A stretch of 64,000 nucleotides of DNA from Lachnoclostridium sp. (lineage in GTDB: Bacteria > Bacillota > Clostridia > Lachnospirales > Lachnospiraceae), in assembly GCA_023664665.1 (NCBI GenBank), contig JAMPEY010000003.1:64397-128396 (forward strand), in the 5' to 3' direction. The notes beneath the pieces were generated by a model, which was not told the DNA's origin, searched no databases, and saw nothing but the letters and a program-made list of their open reading frames with translations. Both the position numbers and the translations under genes were made by a program. This document shows positions 1 through 7,009 of this stretch, piece by piece (positions within the stretch are counted from its first letter, which is position 1; each line of letters opens with the position of its first letter).

Positions 1-36
1 ATCTACAATAGTAGAAATTTGTTTGTCTTTCTTAGC
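1..36 (-). CRISPR. Leader-proximal repeat of a type V-A CRISPR array
   Basis: Read on the minus strand this is one 36-nt direct repeat that starts GCTAAGAAAG and ends with the Cas12a hallmark hairpin TCTAC-TATT-GTAGA followed by T. It directly follows the AT-rich leader downstream of cas2, so it is the first repeat. The rest of the array lies outside the window, so spacer content cannot be read. A second, nearly identical repeat occurs alone at 5937-5972, which confirms the 36-nt unit length. Confidence 0.9.
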
Positions 37-162
37 GCCTATTCCGTCATTTTGAATAGTTTGCTTGTCATTTTTTGCTATTTTTATACGGTTTTTTATG
101 CACATTTACCATGTAGCTAAGAAATTCTATCCTCATTTACTTTGGGAAGACCAAGGTTTGCA
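37..162 (-). promoter_or_regulatory. CRISPR leader
   Basis: This AT-rich, non-coding stretch lies between the cas2 stop and the first repeat. In type V-A loci this position carries the array promoter and the Cas1-Cas2 integration site. A TATAAA-like motif is visible on the minus strand but I cannot define a convincing -35 box, so the start of the crRNA precursor is not fixed. Confidence 0.6.
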
Positions 163-438
163 TTATTGAATTATAATTACATCTCTTTCCTCATTTTTTG
201 CATATCCATAGCGAAAAATCTCACAACTAGCAGACATTTTAAAAATATAAACACTGTCTTCATTTGAAAATCTTCGTGAAAATTGATTTTCAATGCCACT
301 AATAATATTATTTAATACTTTATTACTATTGTCAAGTTCAAATACAGAATATTGAATCCTATGTCCAAACTTTGTTAAATACTTTGAAAACTGATTTCTT
401 AACTTATCATTTGATATATCGTAACTAACCACTATCAT
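163..438 (-). CDS. cas2: CRISPR-associated endonuclease Cas2
   Basis: A 91-residue protein, the usual Cas2 size. It opens with a beta strand carrying the conserved aspartate (MIVVSYDIS, Asp7), as in the ferredoxin-like Cas2 fold, followed by the helix and the YSVFEL strand expected in the family. Cas2 forms the structural core of the Cas1-Cas2 integrase that inserts new spacers. It is the last cas gene before the leader, 13 bp after cas1, and is very probably co-transcribed with it. Confidence 0.95.
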   Translation of the reverse strand: MIVVSYDISNDKLRNQFSKYLTKFGHRIQYSVFELDNSNKVLNNIISGIENQFSRRFSNEDSVYIFKMSASCEIFRYGYAKNEERDVIIIQ

Positions 439-451
439 TTCTATCGCACCT

Positions 452-1414
452 TTACATCTGAAATATTGGGAATTCGTCTACTGCCTTATGTTTCATGAAA
501 GCCCTGTAGTAGCTCTGTATATATGAGAACAATTCTATCTTATATTCCAAGAGCCCTTCTAATAAAATCTGTGTATATTTTCCCGATTTCTTCCAATCCA
601 ACTGATACTTTCCATTATACACTTGAAAATCTTCTTGCCTAAACTGCTCCAAATTAATAGCTTTCCTAATAGTCCAATCCACAATAGGGCGAAAAGGCTC
701 CATTAAGTCACATACCAGCGATTTTCTCATGTAAAAACAGCGGTGCAATACACCTCGATATTCATCAAACCCATATACATTTACTAAGCCATCAACAATA
801 TTAAAAAGTATTGTATAGCCAATGTCAAGACAGGCATTTATGTAATCCGCTTTTATTCGTGGTCTTCGGGATTTCCATGCTGTATTTGAGAAAATCTGCG
901 GAAAATAACTCCTTGCCGCCGACCCTTCAATTCCCATAATCTCATTCAAATCTACCACTTCATTATCAAGCTTATATAAATGTTCCTCCAATATATTGAT
1001 TGCTTCTTTGATGCCCGGGGTTTTTTTCCGTATTTTCATCAAGGCAGCTTTTTGATTTCCGATTTTATTAGCCACAATATATTTTGCTAGATCTAACTCA
1101 TCATATTCATATTGGCGTTTTCTTAAGAGTGTATTTCCTTCCATGCGCGCATTAATATGCCTGTATACCTTCAAATTCCTATTCATTAGGCAAAGAGAAA
1201 AACCAAATTTATTCGCTCTTTGCAATAAACCTGTTGTTATTGTTGTGTCACCTGCTACAAAAATAAGAAAGATTCGATAACATGTTGATTGGAATTTTAT
1301 TTTCCCATCTCTATCGGTAATTAATATATTATCATTACGAAAGCTCATTTTATCGCCATTAGCTGGAAAATAAAATATAATTTGTTTCTTTTCAAAATCT
1401 CCTTTATCAATCAT
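452..1414 (-). CDS. cas1: CRISPR-associated endonuclease Cas1
   Basis: A 320-residue Cas1, the metal-dependent integrase of spacer acquisition. The three metal ligands expected in the helical domain can be placed: Glu163 in IEGSAARSYF, His224 in GVLHRCF and Glu239 in DLMEPFRP. The N-terminal beta domain includes TTGLLQRANKFGF. Its ATG overlaps the cas4 stop by 4 bp (ATGA), which implies translational coupling. The cas4-cas1-cas2 order is typical of type V-A. Confidence 0.97.
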   Translation of the reverse strand: MIDKGDFEKKQIIFYFPANGDKMSFRNDNILITDRDGKIKFQSTCYRIFLIFVAGDTTITTGLLQRANKFGFSLCLMNRNLKVYRHINARMEGNTLLRKRQYEYDELDLAKYIVANKIGNQKAALMKIRKKTPGIKEAINILEEHLYKLDNEVVDLNEIMGIEGSAARSYFPQIFSNTAWKSRRPRIKADYINACLDIGYTILFNIVDGLVNVYGFDEYRGVLHRCFYMRKSLVCDLMEPFRPIVDWTIRKAINLEQFRQEDFQVYNGKYQLDWKKSGKYTQILLEGLLEYKIELFSYIQSYYRAFMKHKAVDEFPIFQM

Positions 1415-1968
1415 GCAAGCCCCCTATCACAAGCCGGTTCATAAATGCAATTTTTACACTTGTCAGCATTTGTCTGGTAAAAACTCTCTAAATCAAATGT
1501 TCTGATGTCTTTTATCAACTTTTCAAATTTATGAAACATGACCTCGTCCTCATTTGGCATCTTTACAGGATATGTTTTATTGTCCACCATACTATGCAGC
1601 CGTAACTGCTTGACCGGATATCCACACTCAATCAGTCCAAAATATTGTGCATATAATTGAAACACATACCCATCATATATTACTTTGATTTGTCTCTTTC
1701 TCTCAGTAATCGTTTGCGTAGAAGCATTATACATATCAATTTTCCCAACAATATTATACTGCTCACAATATACCTCTAAAGAAGTAAGGATATCTTTTCT
1801 GTTAGAATATGTATTTTCATCTATACTCTTATGAGATGCTGTTCCATTTATTTGCTTATCTGTCTGATAGGTTATAGTCTCCCTGCTCCCATATAAATTA
1901 TGAAAATATATGGAAGCAGGACAGAAAATAAAATCATTTAAATTAGAGAAAATAATTGCATCATCCAT
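1411..1968 (-). CDS. cas4: CRISPR-associated exonuclease Cas4
   Basis: A 185-residue Cas4. Four cysteines that would hold an Fe-S cluster are visible: Cys16 (DFIFCPASIYF) and Cys171, Cys174 and Cys180 near the C-terminus (CKNCIYEPAC). The RecB-like nuclease core shows VGKIDMY, TERKRQ and QLYAQY, matching the D, E-x-K and Q-x3-Y motifs. In adaptation complexes Cas4 trims prespacers and selects those with a correct PAM. The start overlaps the cas12a stop by 8 bp and the end overlaps cas1 by 4 bp, so cas12a-cas4-cas1 are translationally linked. Confidence 0.95.
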   Translation of the reverse strand: MDDAIIFSNLNDFIFCPASIYFHNLYGSRETITYQTDKQINGTASHKSIDENTYSNRKDILTSLEVYCEQYNIVGKIDMYNASTQTITERKRQIKVIYDGYVFQLYAQYFGLIECGYPVKQLRLHSMVDNKTYPVKMPNEDEVMFHKFEKLIKDIRTFDLESFYQTNADKCKNCIYEPACDRGLA

Positions 1969-4900
1969 TTCTATTTTCCTGTGTGTATTTAAGCCATTCC
2001 TTGTTAGATATCGCCAATTTTACTTTTGCCAGATTCTCCTCGTCTGTTTCTCTAATCTGTTGCAATGCCCATAATCCTTTTCTTGCAATGTTATAGGCAC
2101 CATTTGCATCAGCATCCTTTGGTAGATTGTCTCCCACATTATCCGAATTATAAAAATCACCTTTTTCATTCATTACACAGGACTGTAAATAATCCCTTTT
2201 ACCATCACTGCTGCTGTTTCGGATTTGTAATACCAGCCTTAAACAAGAGTACAACTCTTTATAAAAAGACCCCTCTTCTATTGAACATATCTGTTCTACC
2301 ACATCTTCACCAGACTGATAAGAAATATGGTATTGCTCAAAAAGTGTTTTTAATGATTCAGTTGGTTCAACAACTCTATCAACAAAATGATGATTACTTT
2401 CTGAATCTTTATACTTTACAATACGCTCTCCCTTACTGCAGATTGTCCAATTAGTTCTGCTTCCATCTGCCTTATAAGTAAAATTATGATAGTCAAAAGT
2501 GAACTCAAAATAGTTCTGTGCCGCATTATAGATAATCGAATCAAACTTTCCCCAGAAATCCCTTGCTTTTTCTCTATTTTCATATTTCAAGTAAAATAAA
2601 TTAACAAATCCGGTGGTAGGGTCTAATTTACTCGTCATCCATGCAGGCACATAAAAGATAATACCCGTTTGCTTGCCAAGAAGTTTAAAGCTTTCAAATT
2701 TACTTGTAAGTTGCAACGCATTCAGACTGCCACCAATCTGGTACGGATCCGTTTGCCCCCTGCTCTTATCCATTACCAAATAATTCAGTTTATCTATCAG
2801 CATTTTTTCAAACTTCTGATAAATCTGCTTTTCTACTTTCTGTCTGCCTCGCATAAATCCCATATTCAAGTCTTCAATGGCAATGACTGCATTATATTTC
2901 AATACAAGTCTGGCAACTGCATGTACAACCTGACTCATATATCCTTCTTTTAGATCTTTAATATTTTCAATGACAGACCATGAGCGTCTTGCTTCATCTC
3001 TCTGCATTTCTTTTGTATCCAATAAATCATGATAATCAACCATAACACCAATCCGGGATTCAATGGAGTTCAAAGAAAACTGTTCCACAATATTTCCCTG
3101 TGGATCAACTACTGTAAGATAAAGCAGATTTCTTTCTCCTCTGTCTATTCCAATCACATGAACATTCTCGCTTGTCTTCAAAGCACAATTTACCACCTTA
3201 TTAAAATCCCGGGAGGTACTATTGCCCAAAGCTGTATAATTCATGGTAATAGGTACATGAAACTCAAACTTGTCCTCTGTATACCGCTGATCTTTCACAA
3301 TGTCATAGTTAAATGTACTTGTCCTTTTTCCATTGAGTTTATTCTTATTTTCCAGCGCCACATCTTTCTTATGCACCACTCTGTCTTCCGGCATAATTGA
3401 TGCAGGACGGTAAAACACTTCTGCACCACCGTTTAATACATACACAAGATTGGACAAATTTCTCTCATCAAAAAGCATTTTCCAATATATAGTATGTAGG
3501 TTGTAATTTCCCTTACTATATTCCGAAAAGTCCTTACTGTATATTTGAAACAAATATAAATCCCCATTATTTACTAACTTATCAAGGTAATCAGCATCTA
3601 TCTTTTTTACATCTAATTTATAACCTTGATTTTTCACTTCATTGTAAAATTCGCTGATGTCTTTATAAGCATTAGTATCAGAAAACTTAAATCCATAATT
3701 TTTCCATTCTTCATGTTTATTGATTGATTCTTTAAAAAAGTCAATCAGTTCATGACAATCTTTCAGCGAAAAGTTATCCCCTTTTTTATATGTCCCAGCA
3801 TTGTATTTGTTCAACAATTCCTCACTAGGTGAAAATTCTTCTATCCTTGACTTTGAAAAAAATACTTTAGGCAGCATTCTATAAGGTCCCGGCAATAACT
3901 TGTATTCCATTTTATTATAGAACTCATCAGACCTTGACTCAGGAGCACTCTCTATGACACTAGTATTACTTCGATTAATAATCCCTAAATAATACAATCC
4001 TCCTTTTTCCAAAATTATACCCAAATTATCGCGTTCTTTATTTTTGTCCCAGCCATCCAAAAAAGTTGCTTTATCAAAATTCAACTTCGTTTTCTCAGTT
4101 GAGAACGGCTTCCGGGTCAAGTAATTACGCACCATATTATACAATCCGTCTACCTCTCGTATATGGTCATATGCTATAGTATACTCACCATAAAACTCAA
4201 AATCCCTATCTGTCTCTATTCCGGTTCCCATAAGAAGTTTCAAATCTGCTTCCAGCCGTTTAATGGCATCCAAATAGCTTTTGATTGCACCTACACCATC
4301 TGTATGCTTTGACAATCTTTTTGATGTGTCATACTTTGAGATGGCTACTATATATTTCTCATAATTTTCTACTATTTCTTCTATATCCATTCTCAAATGA
4401 TGGCAGAACTTCTCTTTAATATCAATAATGTCTTCCGCCTCATTCATGTTAGAGCATAATGCCTGTAAATCATAAAGGCTATAACTTTTCACCTTTTTCA
4501 AATTTTTTGCCTTTTCTTCATCATATTTTTCTGTATTTAATTTCTTCTTTCCACTATAATCCGCATCATACTTTTGACTTATTGCCTCCGTAAACCAATT
4601 CCATTTTTTATAAATAATATTGGAAAAAGTTGTTAAACTGACATCATTTTTTACATAAATGCCTTGACCTGAGACATCTTCTAAAACACCCAACATCCTA
4701 TATATTCCCATCTCATTATCTTGAGCAAAAAAAGCCTGCATCTCCTCTGCAAATTTCCGTAAAGTTTCCAGCAATGCAACATCATCCTCGAAATCATCCA
4801 TTACAAATGCCTTTTCATGATCTGTCAAAATTTGTTTATATAGGATTTTCATTTTAGGAATTTTATTTGTTTTATGTAAATTGTCTGTCTTTTCCTGTTG

Positions 4901-5656
4901 ATTATGAAGATTAATACTTTTATTTAATTCACCCACTATGAAATCATAAATATCCATTCCCTCTTGCGTAAGAACATAATTGAATCCATCAACAATGAAT
5001 ACTTCGTCAATATTCTTTATCTCATACCTATCTAATACTTCCTGTACATTACTAATATCCACATTTTGTTCTCTGAGCTTTTTATATACATTGATGTTAT
5101 CCAGAAATCTTGGCAGATTCTCCTCAATCAGTCGATATGCAACTGTTGATGACTTCTTCTCATCCGAATAAAGATTCATTCTCACCGCATAAAAATTGGT
5201 AAAATATGTTGTAAAACCCTTAAAGCTTATTAGTGCATCGCATTCCTCTTCTGTCTTCGCCATCTGTGGCAGTTCATTTTCAATCAATTCTTTCTTATTC
5301 AAAATTTCAAATTTTTCATGCGAGCGCAAAAAACCAGCAATTTGTTTCCGCAAACTAGCAAAACCATCCTCTAAAGCTTTCTCTTGTTTTTCATCTCTTT
5401 TATGCAGATAAAACAATTCTGCTATTTCGTCAAGACCATCTAATCGCTTCCCTTGCAAAGCCTCATTAATAACCTTGATATGATACTTATCGATCATGCG
5501 TTTTACTTTTACATAATCTTCTTTCCTTTGTACATCTTTATCCAAAATATGATTCATTTGTATATTCTCACTTGTCTTTCCTATTGGTTCCAGACGAAAA
5601 CGCAGTGTTTTCTGCACAGGATATTGATTTGTTAGAGTTTCATAGTATTTTTTCAT
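1961..5656 (-). CDS. cas12a: Type V-A CRISPR effector nuclease Cas12a (Cpf1)
   Basis: An RNA-guided DNA endonuclease that also matures its own crRNA. With the start chosen here it has 1231 residues, close to Lachnospiraceae Cas12a. All active-site residues are in place: RuvC-I Asp838 (GIDRGERN), RuvC-II Glu928 (AIEDLN), the RuvC/Nuc arginine Arg1146 (QIRNS) and RuvC-III Asp1183 (DADANGAYNIARKG). The crRNA-processing triad His762, Lys771 and Lys788 has the spacing known from Francisella Cas12a. The reading frame is open to 5695, but the only Shine-Dalgarno-like stretch (AAAGGA) lies just before the ATG at 5656, and MKKYYETLTN aligns with family N-termini. The gene has its own promoter (5830-5858). 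Nothing suggests inactivation. Confidence 0.97.
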   Translation of the reverse strand: MKKYYETLTNQYPVQKTLRFRLEPIGKTSENIQMNHILDKDVQRKEDYVKVKRMIDKYHIKVINEALQGKRLDGLDEIAELFYLHKRDEKQEKALEDGFASLRKQIAGFLRSHEKFEILNKKELIENELPQMAKTEEECDALISFKGFTTYFTNFYAVRMNLYSDEKKSSTVAYRLIEENLPRFLDNINVYKKLREQNVDISNVQEVLDRYEIKNIDEVFIVDGFNYVLTQEGMDIYDFIVGELNKSINLHNQQEKTDNLHKTNKIPKMKILYKQILTDHEKAFVMDDFEDDVALLETLRKFAEEMQAFFAQDNEMGIYRMLGVLEDVSGQGIYVKNDVSLTTFSNIIYKKWNWFTEAISQKYDADYSGKKKLNTEKYDEEKAKNLKKVKSYSLYDLQALCSNMNEAEDIIDIKEKFCHHLRMDIEEIVENYEKYIVAISKYDTSKRLSKHTDGVGAIKSYLDAIKRLEADLKLLMGTGIETDRDFEFYGEYTIAYDHIREVDGLYNMVRNYLTRKPFSTEKTKLNFDKATFLDGWDKNKERDNLGIILEKGGLYYLGIINRSNTSVIESAPESRSDEFYNKMEYKLLPGPYRMLPKVFFSKSRIEEFSPSEELLNKYNAGTYKKGDNFSLKDCHELIDFFKESINKHEEWKNYGFKFSDTNAYKDISEFYNEVKNQGYKLDVKKIDADYLDKLVNNGDLYLFQIYSKDFSEYSKGNYNLHTIYWKMLFDERNLSNLVYVLNGGAEVFYRPASIMPEDRVVHKKDVALENKNKLNGKRTSTFNYDIVKDQRYTEDKFEFHVPITMNYTALGNSTSRDFNKVVNCALKTSENVHVIGIDRGERNLLYLTVVDPQGNIVEQFSLNSIESRIGVMVDYHDLLDTKEMQRDEARRSWSVIENIKDLKEGYMSQVVHAVARLVLKYNAVIAIEDLNMGFMRGRQKVEKQIYQKFEKMLIDKLNYLVMDKSRGQTDPYQIGGSLNALQLTSKFESFKLLGKQTGIIFYVPAWMTSKLDPTTGFVNLFYLKYENREKARDFWGKFDSIIYNAAQNYFEFTFDYHNFTYKADGSRTNWTICSKGERIVKYKDSESNHHFVDRVVEPTESLKTLFEQYHISYQSGEDVVEQICSIEEGSFYKELYSCLRLVLQIRNSSSDGKRDYLQSCVMNEKGDFYNSDNVGDNLPKDADANGAYNIARKGLWALQQIRETDEENLAKVKLAISNKEWLKYTQENRNG

Positions 5657-5823
5657 ATTTTTATCCATTCCTTTCATTTCGCTTAAATACATCATATTTA
5701 TTGCTTATAAAACCCTTATAAAACAAGTATATCATCTAATGTGTCCCAAAAAACGGACTTAAATTTCCTCAATGAAAGCATCATTGTATCTTGATGCTTC
5801 TATTGTTTTTAGGCAAAGTTATC
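5657..5823 (-). other. Long structured 5' untranslated region of cas12a
   Basis: About 160 nt separate the predicted transcription start from the chosen cas12a ATG. The stretch carries a 7-bp hairpin (AAGCATC / GATGCTT, 10-nt loop, around 5775-5800) and a smaller one (GTCC / GGAC around a T-rich loop, 5742-5757). Neither is followed by a T-run in the direction of transcription, so they do not look like terminators. A role in controlling Cas12a translation or RNA stability is inference. Confidence 0.4.
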
Positions 5824-5863
5824 ATATACATTATAATCCAATACCAAAGTAAACGCAATTATC
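5813..5863 (-). repeat. 51-bp promoter-bearing direct repeat, copy A
   Basis: Bases 5813-5863 match 19681-19731 at 45 of 51 positions in the same orientation. The shared block contains the whole -35/-10 region plus the following ATGATAACTTTGC. This copy sits in front of cas12a and the other in front of the helicase operon, so the restriction genes lie between two direct copies. Confidence 0.85.
5830..5858 (-). promoter_or_regulatory. Predicted sigma-A promoter of the cas12a operon
   Basis: On the minus strand a -35 box TTGCGT (5853-5858) is followed after 17 bp by a perfect -10 box TATAAT (5830-5835), placing the start of transcription near 5823. It should drive cas12a-cas4-cas1-cas2. Confidence 0.75.
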
Positions 5864-5936
5864 TGCTAAAGCTGTGTTAAGACACTCTTTCCGTGTCCCT
5901 ATGCCGCCCATACAACGATGTTGGTGTCATGATTGA

Positions 5937-5972
5937 ATCTGCAATAGTAGAAATTTGTTTGTCTTTCTTAGC
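5937..5972 (-). CRISPR. Solitary CRISPR repeat upstream of cas12a
   Basis: A single 36-nt repeat identical to the array repeat (1-36) except for one base. On the minus strand the 3' hairpin reads TCTAC-TATT-GCAGA instead of GTAGA, giving an A-C mismatch in the handle stem. It has the same orientation as the array, starts 4 bp after the stop of the RlaP-like gene and ends 73 bp before copy A of the duplicated promoter. No second repeat follows. The next bases in guide position (TCAATCATGACACC and on) would act as a spacer if the RNA were processed. A hairpin GACAC-ggaaaga-GTGTC lies further along. It could be a cas-regulating mini-array or a remnant of an older array. Confidence 0.85.
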
Positions 5973-5976
5973 GATC

Positions 5977-7005
5977 TTAAATCTCTCCCTTCACAATTCT
6001 CTCATTCACATACATCTTAAATTCATTGATTTTCTTATAATCCGGCACATCCGGCAGAGATGTATTATTCTTTGCATACTCAAATCTCTTTTCATATTCA
6101 TTCAGCAAATCATAAAATGCATTAGTCGGCTGCCTGTTTGCATCTAAATATTCTCCATTTCGGATACTCATAAGAAGATCATGTTCCTCAGTTCTGTATG
6201 TGACAATTTCTTCTTTTTCAAGAATATCAATACACATCATATATAAGCGGATTAAATGAGCCATATGCTTTCCTAACTTATCATGGCTCATTGCTTTTTC
6301 ATTGCGCTTGCCAATCTTGTTATAACTGCTGACAATGGCTTTCATCTCATTCCACATACCGGCCCAGTCCCTCAAAGGATAGTGTTGTAAATTTACATCC
6401 ATAAAAATTTCACTGTCATATCCTTCCTGAACAGCCTTATCAATATATAATTTCACATCACTTTCATCATGTGGATAATATCTGTTTTTGAAATCATATT
6501 TTGCATTATTGATACTCTTCAAAATATATGCTTCGTTCTGCGCCTGACCTACCAATCTGGCAGATTTATTTTCAAGCCTACGAAGCTGGCTGCCGGCATA
6601 CCCTCCGAAAGTATGGACACAAATCTTAGACAAAAACATTTTTCTTCTTTCCAAAAGTTCTTTGCCGATATCAGACAAATACAAGTAATGCTCCGGAATA
6701 CACCCAAGTTCCTCAATCGTATTAGGATTACATTTTGACAATAATTCCAACATTTTATTAAATGAATAAACAGTAGTATCGGTATCCACATTTACTGCCT
6801 GCTCAAAATCTGTCGCCAATAATACTTCTTCCTTTGAATTTAAAGCGATTCCTCTTACATCTAAATCGGAACTTTCTTTATCCATTCCATAAGCGTGACT
6901 TCCACCAAGAGTTAAGAGAATGATATGATTGCCTAAATTTTTATTCTCTCTCAAAAAGTCATACTCGCTTGAGTTCAGTTTTTCTTTAATCTGTTCAATA
7001 TTCAT
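5977..7005 (-). CDS. RlaP-like DNA polymerase beta superfamily nucleotidyltransferase
   Basis: A 342-residue protein with the nucleotidyltransferase signature GGSHAYG (34-40) followed by S-S-D-L-D (Asp47, Asp49), which binds the two catalytic metals. The next block (VDTDTTVYSF, then CNPNTIEELG) is typical of the RlaP family, known from bacterial RNA-repair operons and phages. The target here is unknown. The frame is open to 7053, but the ATG at 7005 lies 4 bp after the res stop and matches family length, so I prefer it. It is the last gene of the restriction operon and ends 4 bp before the solitary CRISPR repeat, so it may be a tRNA- or RNA-directed accessory defence gene (inference). Confidence 0.75.
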   Translation of the reverse strand: MNIEQIKEKLNSSEYDFLRENKNLGNHIILLTLGGSHAYGMDKESSDLDVRGIALNSKEEVLLATDFEQAVNVDTDTTVYSFNKMLELLSKCNPNTIEELGCIPEHYLYLSDIGKELLERRKMFLSKICVHTFGGYAGSQLRRLENKSARLVGQAQNEAYILKSINNAKYDFKNRYYPHDESDVKLYIDKAVQEGYDSEIFMDVNLQHYPLRDWAGMWNEMKAIVSSYNKIGKRNEKAMSHDKLGKHMAHLIRLYMMCIDILEKEEIVTYRTEEHDLLMSIRNGEYLDANRQPTNAFYDLLNEYEKRFEYAKNNTSLPDVPDYKKINEFKMYVNERIVKGEI

Positions 7006-7009
7006 TCTC

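Noticed and set aside
112..130. A repeat-like stretch (GCTAAGAAATTCTA) in the leader on the plus strand.
   Set aside because: It joins two short pieces of the CRISPR repeat without the middle and in the opposite orientation; too short to call a repeat.
5764..5785. Possible target of the solitary-repeat guide in the cas12a leader (TCAATGA after TTTCC on the plus strand).
   Set aside because: Only the first five bases of the guide match contiguously and the adjacent bases are TTCC rather than TTTV. This is within chance, so I do not claim a target.
5774..5810. Hairpin followed by TTGTTTTT on the plus strand, resembling a terminator.
   Set aside because: No plus-strand gene precedes it. It lies in the minus-strand cas12a leader, where the T-run would be in front of the stem.
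5864..5936. A second CRISPR repeat or a small gene between the solitary repeat and the promoter.
   Set aside because: No 36-nt repeat match is present. The short frame starting MTPTSLYG has no ribosome site and fewer than 20 codons.
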